A stretch of DNA of 39,280 bases from a virus. The notes below the pieces were generated by a model that saw nothing but the letters and a program-made list of their open reading frames with translations, made no database searches and was not told where the DNA came from. Of this stretch, positions 1-9,588 are shown one piece after another. The DNA lies in the IMG/VR virus record IMGVR_UViG_3300030061_002149, positions 1 to 39,280 of that record. The stretch is one strand, 5' to 3'. Position 1 is the first letter of the stretch. Each line of letters opens with the position of its first letter. The position numbers and the translations under genes are program-made.

Positions 1-15
1 TCAGTGTAACTTGAG

Positions 16-37
16 CGCCCCACGTTGCCATGGGGCG
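16..37 (-). terminator. Possible terminator hairpin after the last tail-fibre gene
   Basis: A 7-bp perfect inverted repeat (CGCCCCA at 16-22, TGGGGCG at 31-37) with an 8-base loop lies 8 bases past the stop codon of the last tail-fibre gene. It is in the right place to end the long minus-strand structural transcript. No clear run of T follows before the window ends, so a factor-independent terminator is not proven. The same hairpin could equally stabilise the 3' end of the message. Confidence 0.4.
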
Positions 38-45
38 GGATACCG

Positions 46-2346
46 CTAGGCGATACCAGCATCAGATAGACGCTGTTTAAGAGTTTCAATTTCTCCAATT
101 GCTTCTTTCAATGCAGCAGTCAGCAACGGTACAAGCTTGGATTGGTCAATGCCTTGCATATCTTCGCCATCCTTTTCACCAGTAACTGCTTCTGGTACGA
201 CGGTTTGTGCTTCGTGAGCAAGGAAACCATCGACTGTTGTATCAGCGTCAGCAATGAAGTTAAAACGCCTTGGTGATAATTGTTTGACACGAGTGATGCC
301 GTCAGCAATATCAACAACGTTTTCTTTTAAGCGGTAGTCAGAAGAAGTGTTATAAGAAGTAGAAGTTCCGCTAGTGGCAATTGAACCCACTTGCCCATTT
401 GAATTACTAAAAATTGCTACTGGTACGTTACTTGAAGTGGTAGAGGACGCTATTAGAGTCCGCCGTCCACTTGATTCTGCCAGAAAAGCAACTCCTCCAG
501 TTCCGCTAACAGGGTTAGAAGTACAGCCTATAAATACGCTGCCCGAGCTATCAATTCGCATCCGCTCGGTACTATTAGTTGCGAATGCAAGCGTATTAGC
601 AGCAGGTGAAACAAAACCGTTTCCAAGACCACTTACATTGCCATAGTTATCTCGGACAGAAAATCTATTTGCTTCAATAGTCCCAGCTGTGGAGCTTGCA
701 TTATGTACGGTTAGTTCGTGTGTAGGCGACGTTGTCCCAATCCCAACATTTCCCGAGGTGTCGATACGCATCCGCTCGGTATTATTTGTTCTAAAGCAAA
801 AACTATTACCGAGAAGAGTCCCAATGTAAACCTGGTGCTCAACCCCGGGATTTAGAACACCAAAACGTGCCACACGAGAACCATTTGCCTCCAGTTCAAT
901 ACCTTTATCTGCTGAGGCAGCTTTGACAATTACAGTGCCAGAGCTGTCGATTCGCATCCGCTCGGTAGAAGAGGTTGAAGCACCAGTTGTTCGAAAACGA
1001 ATGTCATCAGTGCCACTGCCTCCTCCAAATAAAATATTGCCACCAGGATTTGTTGCGCCACCCTGAATTTGTAAAGTGCCAGTAGAACTAGCACCTTTTA
1101 CAGCATTTGCAGGTCCTAACACAATATTGCCATCTACTTCTAATTTTTCTATGAGACTAGAAACGCCAATCCCAACTCTGCCCGAGCTGTCGATTCGCAT
1201 CCGCTCGGTATCGTTATTTGTGTAGGCAATAATGCTTCCATTCGTACTTGCAGCATGAATGCCGATATCGTTAATTTCACTACCTGTAGGATTAGAACTA
1301 ATTCGTGTATTAGCTGTAGCAGTCGTGCTGTTGTAAAGTGAGATTACACCGCCAGTTGTTCCATTAGCGACAGCTAAAACTTGCCTGCTTCCAAAAGCAA
1401 CTGCATTTGTCGTGCCCAGCAACATTCTGCCACTTGAGTCGACCCTGAATCGCTCCGTCGGAGAAGACGCACCATCAGCGGTTGTGTAAAAAAGTAAAGC
1501 GCCGGGTTTATCATTTGCACCTGATGCCCCATCAGCAATACAAGTAATCCTGCCATGTTCTTGTTTGCTGCTACCTGCATTACTATAAAAACGAATTAGC
1601 CCAAGGCTATCTGCATTGCTAACAGACGAATTATCTCTATAGAGCACCATATTGGCACCGGCTGATGCCGCAAGTTGCACAAGTGCATTAGAAGTGTCGA
1701 GAACTGCACTAGACGTTCCCATCAATAGCCTGCCCGAGCTGTCAACAGTGACGCGCTGCGCTCCACCCGTTGCAATCGCTAACGAATCCGCTCCAGGTTG
1801 AAATAAACCACTATTTACATCGCCATTAAATACAAGTGCAGGCGCTCCCGCTGTTCCTGCTGTCAGATTTAAAGCCTGATTGAATGTCCAGCAATCAGTA
1901 CTATTAACCCAAGTAAGAGTTTTGTCAGTTGCGCCCTTTAGCGTGATGCCACCGCCATCAGCTGTCGTATCAGTTGGCGTTGAAACAACCGCAATCTCAA
2001 TGTTCTTATCCTTAATCGACAGCGTGTTGCTTGAGACTGTTGTCGTCGTTCCATTAACAGTCAAATCTCCCTGGATCGTTGTATTGCCAGACGCATCAAT
2101 TAATAGGCGCTGCGTTCCACCAGTCGTAACCGCAAACTGATTTGCCCCAGGGCTGTATATCCCTGTATCAAGGTCGCCAGTAAAGGCAAAACTGGGTAGC
2201 GCCTCCGTTCCAAGGCCAAACTTTTTAAGCAAATCCTCAACCTTGACCTTTTTGGTCTGATCGTTGACCAAGTCAACAATCGGCAAAACGTCAGTGGCGA
2301 CCGGATCCGTATAAGCGGTCAGCCCAGAAATTTTGACGTTTGCCAT
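46..2346 (-). CDS. Tail fibre with C-terminal S74 self-cleaving chaperone domain
   Basis: This 766-residue protein is likely a receptor-facing tail fibre. The N-terminal 50 residues resemble phage fibre attachment segments. The shaft holds seven modules, each built round a TERMRIDSSG-like motif followed by a G-I-G-T-like turn. The last 98 residues form an intramolecular chaperone of the endosialidase type (peptidase S74): it starts at S669-D-Y-R-L-K674 and carries H711, matching the Ser, Lys and His known to drive autocleavage in that family. In the family, the domain trimerises the fibre and is then released. The C-terminal coiled coil (about 745-762) fits. It is the last gene of the minus-strand structural operon, 24 bases after the next fibre gene. 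The function call is firm; the receptor is unknown. Confidence 0.85.
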   Translation of the reverse strand: MANVKISGLTAYTDPVATDVLPIVDLVNDQTKKVKVEDLLKKFGLGTEALPSFAFTGDLDTGIYSPGANQFAVTTGGTQRLLIDASGNTTIQGDLTVNGTTTTVSSNTLSIKDKNIEIAVVSTPTDTTADGGGITLKGATDKTLTWVNSTDCWTFNQALNLTAGTAGAPALVFNGDVNSGLFQPGADSLAIATGGAQRVTVDSSGRLLMGTSSAVLDTSNALVQLAASAGANMVLYRDNSSVSNADSLGLIRFYSNAGSSKQEHGRITCIADGASGANDKPGALLFYTTADGASSPTERFRVDSSGRMLLGTTNAVAFGSRQVLAVANGTTGGVISLYNSTTATANTRISSNPTGSEINDIGIHAASTNGSIIAYTNNDTERMRIDSSGRVGIGVSSLIEKLEVDGNIVLGPANAVKGASSTGTLQIQGGATNPGGNILFGGGSGTDDIRFRTTGASTSSTERMRIDSSGTVIVKAASADKGIELEANGSRVARFGVLNPGVEHQVYIGTLLGNSFCFRTNNTERMRIDTSGNVGIGTTSPTHELTVHNASSTAGTIEANRFSVRDNYGNVSGLGNGFVSPAANTLAFATNSTERMRIDSSGSVFIGCTSNPVSGTGGVAFLAESSGRRTLIASSTTSSNVPVAIFSNSNGQVGSIATSGTSTSYNTSSDYRLKENVVDIADGITRVKQLSPRRFNFIADADTTVDGFLAHEAQTVVPEAVTGEKDGEDMQGIDQSKLVPLLTAALKEAIGEIETLKQRLSDAGIA
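544..1210 (-). repeat. Near-identical 27-bp repeats inside the tail-fibre gene
   Basis: Four copies of a roughly 27-bp stretch with core TCGCATCCGCTCGGTA or a one-base variant lie at about 544-571, 752-780, 941-967 and 1181-1210. They encode the T-E-R-M-R-I-D-[ST]-S-G motif at the edge of each shaft module. Three more diverged copies lie at about 1431-1461, 1731-1762 and 2090-2118. The four leftmost copies are much closer in DNA sequence than the protein motif requires, which suggests recent duplication or exchange between modules. Confidence 0.8.
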
Positions 2347-2370
2347 GACTGTCGATGCTTTAGCTTAATT

Positions 2371-3471
2371 TTAAGACCAAGTGCCAATCGCCACTCGTTT
2401 CCAAGTGTTCGTGGCAGTGCAAACGTAGATGTAGTTTGCGTCCCATGTCACCTCACCCAACGTTCCAGCAGCCGTAGCTGACGCAGGAGTATGAGTTGGC
2501 AAAATAGGCCGTGACCCTAACGTCACATTTGCAGCAGTGATCGCTGCCATGCTCGTTAACGTCCCAGCAGCTTTAACCTTCAGATCAAGCTTTCCATCTT
2601 CAGTTGTGTCGCTGGCATCAACAATGCTGGCCTCAAGTTCTGCAAATTGAATCTGCTCAGGCGTCGACGCATCGTTATTACCTTGGAAGTTGATGCTGCT
2701 CAGAACATCGTTGTCTTGACCCGCAACGGAGCTGCCACGGTGGTGATAAAGCGTAATGTCAGCGGCACTAACAGCAACAGCTTCTGCCGACTCAATAAAC
2801 AGGCCAGTGTTAGCCACTGATTCTGTGATGTGGAGCGGATGCTGTGGGTCAGATTCGTTGACGCCAACCTTGTCGCTTTTAAGCGTGATCCGAGCAGCTG
2901 TTGTGCCAGCGGCTGCAGTCATCAACTGCAGTATGCCGTCTTCACTAGCGTTAGTCGTATCAGCAATACGAGCCAGGATTTGCCCGTAACTGATGTCTTC
3001 ACTCGCGGCGTTACGACCACGGAACTCAAGATTGCCAAGGTTGTCATTGGCAGCAGGTGATGCAGAGTTGCGATACAACACCACATCTGGCGCAGTATCA
3101 AGCCCAGCATCAGTGTTCTCAATAATAACCTGATCAGTCGTATCGGTACTAAACAGATGCAATTGAGCTGCCGCCGTTCCAATGCCTAGCTGAAAACCTG
3201 CAGTCGTGAACTTTGCGACATAACTGCTGTTAGCAGTAATGGCAATCTCATTTGATGCGCTGCGATAGAAGCCAGTAACGCTTGAATCAGTCAGAAAGCT
3301 GATTGCTGGCGCAGAAGCTGATCCATCAGGGACTGCTTTATGAATCGTTCCAAACGTAATGCTCTTGTTTTTGTCAGCACTAGACGGTTGATCAATATCA
3401 ACAACAACAAAAGTATCGCCGGAGGCGGGCGATGTCAGGCTATTTAATTGTGAGATTTTGCGATTAGCCAT
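2371..3471 (-). CDS. Tail-fibre protein without chaperone domain
   Basis: This 366-residue protein starts like the fibre at 46-2346 (M-A-N-x-K-I-S-x-L) and holds a module of the form A-P-x-I-S-F-L-T-D-S-x-V-T-G-F-Y-R that also occurs in both neighbouring fibres. It then runs through repeated beta-rich segments, including two related stretches of D-V-V-L-Y-R / D-I-T-L-Y-H type. The C-terminal 40 residues (PTHTPASATAAGTLGEVTWD and on) resemble a small carbohydrate-binding or tip domain common at the ends of phage fibres. There is no S74 domain. The stop and start of this gene and the next upstream fibre share position 3471, so the two are translationally coupled. Probably a side or accessory fibre. 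Confidence 0.7.
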   Translation of the reverse strand: MANRKISQLNSLTSPASGDTFVVVDIDQPSSADKNKSITFGTIHKAVPDGSASAPAISFLTDSSVTGFYRSASNEIAITANSSYVAKFTTAGFQLGIGTAAAQLHLFSTDTTDQVIIENTDAGLDTAPDVVLYRNSASPAANDNLGNLEFRGRNAASEDISYGQILARIADTTNASEDGILQLMTAAAGTTAARITLKSDKVGVNESDPQHPLHITESVANTGLFIESAEAVAVSAADITLYHHRGSSVAGQDNDVLSSINFQGNNDASTPEQIQFAELEASIVDASDTTEDGKLDLKVKAAGTLTSMAAITAANVTLGSRPILPTHTPASATAAGTLGEVTWDANYIYVCTATNTWKRVAIGTWS

Positions 3472-4379
3472 CAGCCAGCCTCCAGGGTTTCAATGCGTGT
3501 TGTCAGTGCAGCAATCTCAGCAAAAGCTTCCTGCAACGCAGCAGTTAGAAGAGGAACCAATTTGCTCTGATCAATCCCCTGATAAACAGGATCGCCGTTG
3601 CTGTCAACCTCGTCTTTTGTGCCAGTAACGCATTCCGGAACGACAGTGGCAGCCTCGTGTGCCAAGAATCCATCAACCGTTGTGCCTGGAACGCTAATAA
3701 AATTAAAACGTTTGACTAACAGTTGGTTTAATCGTGTCTTTGCTCCAGTAAGAGCAACAACGTTTTGCTTCAAACGGTAATCAGAGCTTGTGTTGTAAGC
3801 AGTACTAGAACCTGTAACTGAAATCGTTCCAACAGCAGTTGTTGCGTAGTGGAAGCCAACAATGTTGCCGGTTGATGTGTGGCGATTTAAACCAAGACAT
3901 TCACTAAAATTTCCAACGTTGATTCGGCCACTATCGGTAAATTGAATCCCGTCAGAGTTGTTAAGTACAGGGTTGTTAGCTGTTTTCCATAACAACGATG
4001 GCCCGCCATTGTTAGTGTCAAGGGCTCCACCGATGATCATTCGTTTTGTGGCATTGGTTGAGAAACCAATGGTGTCAGCCTCAGGACGATAAATTCCTGT
4101 ATTTGTGTCGGATGAAAAATTAAGGCTTGGAGTACCTACCGCGCCATCAGCAATATTGAATGATCCGTCAAGGCCACGAAGGGTTATAAACCCATCGTTT
4201 GCTTTTGTGCGAATTTTAAGCTGATCATTGCCGGTATCTGCCCAAAGCTGACAAGGAAAGGTAGTCGATGGAGCTGTGTCGCCGCTGTTGGTCGTAAAGG
4301 CAGCGGCTAACTGATTGTTAATGTCAGTCCTTACGGCTGCTCCGCTGCCATTCGCTACAACTCCATCCGCCTGTGCCAT
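3471..4379 (-). CDS. Second S74-type tail-fibre protein
   Basis: A 302-residue fibre protein. The N-terminal 90 residues form a structural segment, followed by one fibre module (T-P-S-L-N-F-x-x-D-T-N-T-G-I-Y-R-P). The C-terminal 104 residues are an S74 intramolecular chaperone with S199, K204 and H241 in the same spacing as the 766-residue fibre (Ser +5 Lys, +42 His). The chaperone domains of the two fibres are clearly homologous (shared DGFLAHEA and GIDQSKLVPLLTAAL), so one gene probably arose by duplication or both were acquired from related fibres. It starts 8 bases after the stop of the J-like gene, so it belongs to the same transcript. Confidence 0.85.
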   Translation of the reverse strand: MAQADGVVANGSGAAVRTDINNQLAAAFTTNSGDTAPSTTFPCQLWADTGNDQLKIRTKANDGFITLRGLDGSFNIADGAVGTPSLNFSSDTNTGIYRPEADTIGFSTNATKRMIIGGALDTNNGGPSLLWKTANNPVLNNSDGIQFTDSGRINVGNFSECLGLNRHTSTGNIVGFHYATTAVGTISVTGSSTAYNTSSDYRLKQNVVALTGAKTRLNQLLVKRFNFISVPGTTVDGFLAHEAATVVPECVTGTKDEVDSNGDPVYQGIDQSKLVPLLTAALQEAFAEIAALTTRIETLEAG

Positions 4380-4387
4380 GACAAACC

Positions 4388-7300
4388 TTAAGCTTGCTGT
4401 GTTCCGTATCCTATCGCAGTGTACTGAAAATCTCGATTAACAACACGGGTGCCATTCTTAAACGTAATTGTAAAACCAGATCCTGTTGGTTCTGACATGA
4501 CGTAATAATCCCCAGCTCCAAGACCAAAGGCAACAATTCCGACAGTGACTTTAGTGTCGTTATCGGTGTAAAAAGCCTTGTCGAAAGTTACTGCTTTCCC
4601 AGACGCTGACGTTCCAGAAATTAAAGTTCCGCTGTTTTCAGTCCTGCGCTCAAATTGCACAGACACTCCTAGCTGATCAACTAATGGCGTTTGGTCAAGG
4701 TGCTCAGTGCTAAGGACAGCTTTGAATTGGAATGATCTGCCGACATAACCATTGTTTTCTAGCGGTATCCACTCTTCAAAAGCGAGCGTTGATTGCTGTA
4801 ACAAATTTGGGCACGCTTGGCCGCGAATCGTGCATAATCTTCCATTTGTTAAAACTGTTGCGGTCATCAAACTTTGAGCAGGACAATAATAAAAAAGCCC
4901 TGGCGCATTGTTGGCTACATTAATCTGTGTGTAAGCACCTGGTGATCCTGGCGTACCAACAACGGTAACGCCAGTTGTATATTCAGAGCCTCCGCCATGT
5001 GTTCCATTTGATGTTTCGCTAAATCTAAGCGAGAATCCTGAGTTGCTGGAATGAGACTGATCAAAAATATAAACGTTCCCTTCGTCCAAAGATTGCGCTG
5101 GGTTATTGATATTTGACCCGTCAAATCTAAACGCTTTTGGGGTCGGATTTCCGTCAGCGACTTGCACCGTAATTGTCACCGTGTCACCTTCAAGCTCAAT
5201 GTAACCGCTATCTTCGAAAACAATGCTGCCAGCAGCTTCCGCAGAATCAGACTTCCTAAAATAAACTTCAACGTTAGTGTCGTCAGGGATTAATCCGTCA
5301 AAGTCTGACCAGAGATCAATAAGCTCAGTGCGGTCGTCGATTAAATCGCTCTTATACAATCCTCTCGTAGTAAGAATGCGACTCAAGCGAACGTTATATT
5401 TCGCCCCAAGGTCGACTACTTTTTGGAATATATACTCCCCATCAGAGAACTGCGTTCCAAAATGACTGTCAATGTTGTCTGTAAAACCAGCAAGATCTGG
5501 TATGGCGTCAAACGACGCATCCCCGTCAAAGATCAACCCGTCGTAAGTATCGCTGTAAACAACATTGTTCTTTTGCCCAGGAAACTCGCCAGGTGAGGCG
5601 TCTTCACGAGTTACTTCATAGTTGTATTTAGGCAATGCGTCTGGAACATTAATAATTGCACTAGCAGCATTGGCGCTACGTTGCTTTTGGTCATTAACAA
5701 ACTTGACAAGATATTCTCCATTTAGCAGCGGCAAAACAACAGAAGTTGTTCTAGCCTCAACGCTGCGAAGCAAAACACTGTTCGGCCATGATCCGCTGCC
5801 GTCCGTTTTTGAATTATGTCGAATTTGTGCAACAAAACTTTCAAGCTTTTGACCGCTTGCTGTTGCTGCCCAACTTAAAACAACTTGATCAGCGCCAATA
5901 AGTTCAATTTGTACGTTCTCCGGATCAGGAGGCAGAACAACAATGGCTAGACCGTCTGATGTATCACTCGTTCCACCAACACCAATAACCCTATTGGCGA
6001 ACACAGCATCGGACTGCCTGCGATCTGGGTCAGGGCCAATAGCCCTAACCTCAACATACAAACGCTTGCCAGTGGCCAAGTTAGTGTTGATGTCAATCGA
6101 ATTATCAGAAGTAGTAACAGTTGTGTAATTGCCACCTAAGCCAATTTTGTGCCTTACTTTAAATTCAACGGCTGAAGCGGATAGCCCTCGGGTCCACGAT
6201 ACTGTGGCACGGTTTGTTGTATTACGACCATCGTCTATTTGCTGGAACGCAATCGCTAAATTTTGCGGACTTGCAGGCTTGCCGCCATAAACAGATGGAG
6301 AAGGCAGGGCAAGACTTGCGTCCAAGTCATCAACAATGTTGTAAATACCGTCAACATGTTTAACTCCAATAATGCTATAAATTCCACCCTCACCTTCTCC
6401 GACAGAAAGGCAGCGATATTTATTTAGAACAACTGAGTCATTTTTAATTGCATATAACGCATTATCCGGCGGCGGCTGAGTGAAAGGGCTTGAAAGGGTT
6501 ACCTTGACGCCACTGACGCTTGCAATGGCTTGGGTTTCTACCGTTCCATCAGCCATCACAACGGTCAGCTTGTTGCTTGACCCAGCAGGCAATACTGCTG
6601 TTTGGTCTAAATTCACAAAGTCACGAGTTGCCCCAACGACCCTGCCCGCAAGTCGCGTGGCAAGCCGCATTTCGTCAGACACCTCAAAGACCTGACCAGG
6701 CAATACGTTTAAGCCCTCAAGGCCAACAGAAAAAGTAATCGTTTCGTCATGCAGCTTTTCAGACTGCATAACCCAACGTCCCATACGCTGTGCTTGGTAC
6801 TTAGACGTGCAGCCAAACGCAACTACGCTTTTTTCTTGTATGCCATACTTTTCAATTAAAGCCTGGTCTTCAATGATAATAAAGTTGGATTTGTAGAAAT
6901 TGTCTGGATCGTTGTAGCGAACACGAACCCTGGTACTACGAGTCTTGAGAGATGAACCGTTATAAACAAAACTACCATTGACAACATTTGAGTTGCTAAA
7001 GACATGGATAGCATCAACATTTTGTTTGTCTAGCTCACCATGGTCTGCAGCAAGCTGTACGTTATCTGCCTTCCAGAACACCATGCCACGAAAGACGCTA
7101 GCCATGTCTTGTATGACGCTATAAGCTTCCGCCTGCGACCCAATAACAGTATTGATTGCAAAGCGTGGCTCTGTTCCGTCCGGTGTAGTGACTAGTTCAT
7201 TGCAGTACCTAGCAATATCAATCAAATCAACCCAGTTTAAATTTGCTTGATCAATAAAATCACCAGCGCCAAATCGGGTGTTGGTAAGCATGTTGTAAAA

Positions 7301-8275
7301 ACAACAAACCGGACATGTCGTCCAGTGCAGATCTGTTGTCAGGCTTCCGTCGAAAGGAATATCGGAAGATTTGAAAGCAAGGCTGCCATCAGCTCGGATG
7401 CTGCTGTAATTAGACGGCAGCTGCACCTTCATGCCTTTTACTTCGTAAGCCCTTGCAGGCAACGTGTTGTACTCCTCCGAGTCAAGGCTCAAATATGCAA
7501 TAGCTGTAAACGGGTACGAGGTTTTAATTCGCTTGCCAAGGACCATGCTCGTCCAGAAAATCTCATCGGCACGCTTGTCTGCTAAAGGAGTTCTTTTAGG
7601 CAAATCCTCAAGATCTTCAAAGCTGATCTCAAACGCATCTTCAGGGTCTGCAAATTCACGCTTCCTCACTCTAATGCGATAAGGAAACTTGTATTCGCGC
7701 AAATCAATCTCTTGCGTTTCAAATTGATACCCAGACCTAGATATACCTTTGATGACGTTCTTTCGTTCTGTATTAATCGAAGCTATGTCAATTTTATCAA
7801 AATTGCCGTTTTGATCTTCTATTTCAACGTTTAGTTTTATTTGAGCAGAGAATAGTTGTCCACGCGCCAGGCCCTCTGGTGCAACGCAAAATAGCTTGTT
7901 GACGGTAAAAATTAGTTTTACAAAATCAACTTCCGGGTCCGTAATGTCACGAATAACCTGCCCTGCTCCGTAGTCCCGTCCATTCTTTTTGACTAGGTCT
8001 TGTGCCGTTAACTCTTCAGTGTAATTAGAGCCAATCTGCTCGTTAACTTGCTCAATAGTTGTCTGAGCGTTGTAGAAACTTGTGCCTCTAGTAACGTCGC
8101 CCTGTTCTTGTGCTCCTTTGGCGCCTTTTACATAAACAGCTCTTTGCTCAAGCTGTTCAAACGACACCTCTGTTTCGTTTAAAAATATGCTCTTGCGATG
8201 ATGGACAAAGCCTTCAATAGGCCCTTCACAAATGGCATCGATCAGCTTGAGATTGGTTTTTGAATTAAGAGCCAT
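4388..8275 (-). CDS. J: Tail tip / host-specificity protein, lambda J-like
   Basis: At 1295 residues this is slightly longer than lambda gpJ (about 1130). The N-terminus (N-L-K-L-I-D-A-I-C-E-G-P-I-E-G) is the classic start of J proteins, and the first 650 residues keep the J baseplate-hub order. Two fibronectin type III-like domains follow at about 660-740 and 780-860. The C-terminal 400 residues are beta-rich and differ from lambda, as expected for the part that meets the host surface. The protein forms the central tip of a flexible tail and starts assembly of the tail. Its ATG overlaps the stop of the I-like gene by one base, in the lambda order L-K-I-J. Confidence 0.88.
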   Translation of the reverse strand: MALNSKTNLKLIDAICEGPIEGFVHHRKSIFLNETEVSFEQLEQRAVYVKGAKGAQEQGDVTRGTSFYNAQTTIEQVNEQIGSNYTEELTAQDLVKKNGRDYGAGQVIRDITDPEVDFVKLIFTVNKLFCVAPEGLARGQLFSAQIKLNVEIEDQNGNFDKIDIASINTERKNVIKGISRSGYQFETQEIDLREYKFPYRIRVRKREFADPEDAFEISFEDLEDLPKRTPLADKRADEIFWTSMVLGKRIKTSYPFTAIAYLSLDSEEYNTLPARAYEVKGMKVQLPSNYSSIRADGSLAFKSSDIPFDGSLTTDLHWTTCPVCCFYNMLTNTRFGAGDFIDQANLNWVDLIDIARYCNELVTTPDGTEPRFAINTVIGSQAEAYSVIQDMASVFRGMVFWKADNVQLAADHGELDKQNVDAIHVFSNSNVVNGSFVYNGSSLKTRSTRVRVRYNDPDNFYKSNFIIIEDQALIEKYGIQEKSVVAFGCTSKYQAQRMGRWVMQSEKLHDETITFSVGLEGLNVLPGQVFEVSDEMRLATRLAGRVVGATRDFVNLDQTAVLPAGSSNKLTVVMADGTVETQAIASVSGVKVTLSSPFTQPPPDNALYAIKNDSVVLNKYRCLSVGEGEGGIYSIIGVKHVDGIYNIVDDLDASLALPSPSVYGGKPASPQNLAIAFQQIDDGRNTTNRATVSWTRGLSASAVEFKVRHKIGLGGNYTTVTTSDNSIDINTNLATGKRLYVEVRAIGPDPDRRQSDAVFANRVIGVGGTSDTSDGLAIVVLPPDPENVQIELIGADQVVLSWAATASGQKLESFVAQIRHNSKTDGSGSWPNSVLLRSVEARTTSVVLPLLNGEYLVKFVNDQKQRSANAASAIINVPDALPKYNYEVTREDASPGEFPGQKNNVVYSDTYDGLIFDGDASFDAIPDLAGFTDNIDSHFGTQFSDGEYIFQKVVDLGAKYNVRLSRILTTRGLYKSDLIDDRTELIDLWSDFDGLIPDDTNVEVYFRKSDSAEAAGSIVFEDSGYIELEGDTVTITVQVADGNPTPKAFRFDGSNINNPAQSLDEGNVYIFDQSHSSNSGFSLRFSETSNGTHGGGSEYTTGVTVVGTPGSPGAYTQINVANNAPGLFYYCPAQSLMTATVLTNGRLCTIRGQACPNLLQQSTLAFEEWIPLENNGYVGRSFQFKAVLSTEHLDQTPLVDQLGVSVQFERRTENSGTLISGTSASGKAVTFDKAFYTDNDTKVTVGIVAFGLGAGDYYVMSEPTGSGFTITFKNGTRVVNRDFQYTAIGYGTQQA

Positions 8276-9588
8276 TAGCCTGTGAGAAGACGGTATCCAT
8301 AACCCTGAAGCTCAAACGTAGCATTGTCATGCACTGCTGCGTCAATGATTTCAACTGTTATATCCATTCCATCGCCATTGCGCCCAGTAACGCTTGGCAT
8401 CTCCATGCGATGGCCATACGTAAAATTTTGAGATTCGTTTACCAATCCCTGCAAAGTTACTTGCGCCGACGCAACGTCAATGTCAGGACCATTCCGAGCT
8501 ATAGTAATAGTTATCTTGTAAGTGATAAAGCCCTCTATCTTAGTTGTTCCTTCTCCGGCTACATAATCATACAACCCATTTTTTACAGAAAATATAACAT
8601 CTAACTCTTTTCTTTTGTCTTTGTTCTTTTTGTACTCAAGATGGTCGCGATCATCCGCTCCGGTATTAGTAGTGTACTCGGCACCTTCCTCAATTTTTTG
8701 ATCTTGATTTTTGCCAAAAATTTTACTTATTTTATGCCGCTTACTAGGCAGCTTTGAAACCGTAATTGGCGAAACATCTCTTTTACTATCCAGACCACCA
8801 CAAGGTTTTAATTCTCGTTTTAATTTATCGCTGTTGATTTTTAATGTTCGCAGCGATGGCTTTTGGGTTTCAAGCTTAAGCGGATCAGAGTCATCAGAAA
8901 CCTCAAGATCAGCCGCTAACAAGTGACCACCTGTAATCACACGCCCGTAAATAACAGGCAATGTTGCTCCCGTTCCAACGGTATTGGCTGGACCGGTAAA
9001 GGCATAAGACTGCTGTCCTGATCCACCTCGTGTAACACCATCAGGACCGGGGCCGCGAACGTTAGTGCCTTTACCCCGTATCCTGTCACCGCCAAGATTT
9101 CCAAGCTGCGGCTGCGGTGAAAGTAACTGGGCCGTACCGCTAAGAATTAACCCGATACCAAGGGTGCCGCCTGCTGCAACAAGAGTCGCGCCAAGGGTCG
9201 CACTTGCTGCTCCAGCCACGGCTCCTGCGCCAAAACCTGCCGCACCGCCTAATCCAAAGCCAACGGCAGGGTTGATAATTGCCAGCGCAACTAAACCAAC
9301 GCCAAGCAAAATCTGGCCCGTCGAACCGCCACTGCCGCTGATCACCGGCACTACCAGCAATGGCTTACTGCCAAACGGCAGCTGCAGCTCGTCGTATCCC
9401 ATTGACGCACCACCTTGGATCACCTTGTATCCAACGCCGTTATGGTGCGCCTGAATTAGCTCCTGCTTCAACTTTGGATAGTTAAAACACAGCAGCTTGA
9501 TCGCATCCGCTGGTGTCTGCAGGTTGTAATACTCGTGTTGCTTGCCGTATTTCTCGCCAAGCTCACCTGCCAGCAGGACAAGTTGCAT
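8275..9588 (-). CDS. I: Tail assembly protein, lambda I-like
   Basis: This is a 437-residue protein; lambda gpI is about 223 residues. Residues 1-90 look like the ubiquitin-like beta-grasp domain of gpI. A long Gly/Ala-rich hydrophobic stretch (about 90-165) follows, then a Gly/Arg-rich linker (PQLGNLGGDRIRGKG region). The last 250 residues are an added domain that I do not recognise, rich in Lys and Asp in the middle and beta-like at the end. The gene overlaps the NlpC/P60 gene by 26 bases and the J gene by one, as in the lambda tail-tip cassette. It is needed for tail-tip assembly in lambda; the role of the extra C-terminal part is unknown. Confidence 0.75.
   Translation of the reverse strand: MQLVLLAGELGEKYGKQHEYYNLQTPADAIKLLCFNYPKLKQELIQAHHNGVGYKVIQGGASMGYDELQLPFGSKPLLVVPVISGSGGSTGQILLGVGLVALAIINPAVGFGLGGAAGFGAGAVAGAASATLGATLVAAGGTLGIGLILSGTAQLLSPQPQLGNLGGDRIRGKGTNVRGPGPDGVTRGGSGQQSYAFTGPANTVGTGATLPVIYGRVITGGHLLAADLEVSDDSDPLKLETQKPSLRTLKINSDKLKRELKPCGGLDSKRDVSPITVSKLPSKRHKISKIFGKNQDQKIEEGAEYTTNTGADDRDHLEYKKNKDKRKELDVIFSVKNGLYDYVAGEGTTKIEGFITYKITITIARNGPDIDVASAQVTLQGLVNESQNFTYGHRMEMPSVTGRNGDGMDITVEIIDAAVHDNATFELQGYGYRLLTG

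Noticed and set aside
9065-9454. Long plus-strand frame (129 residues, Pro/Ala-rich) opposite the I-like gene
   Set aside because: It is the antisense of the Gly/Ala-rich stretch of the I-like protein; its proline-rich composition is a mirror of that sequence.
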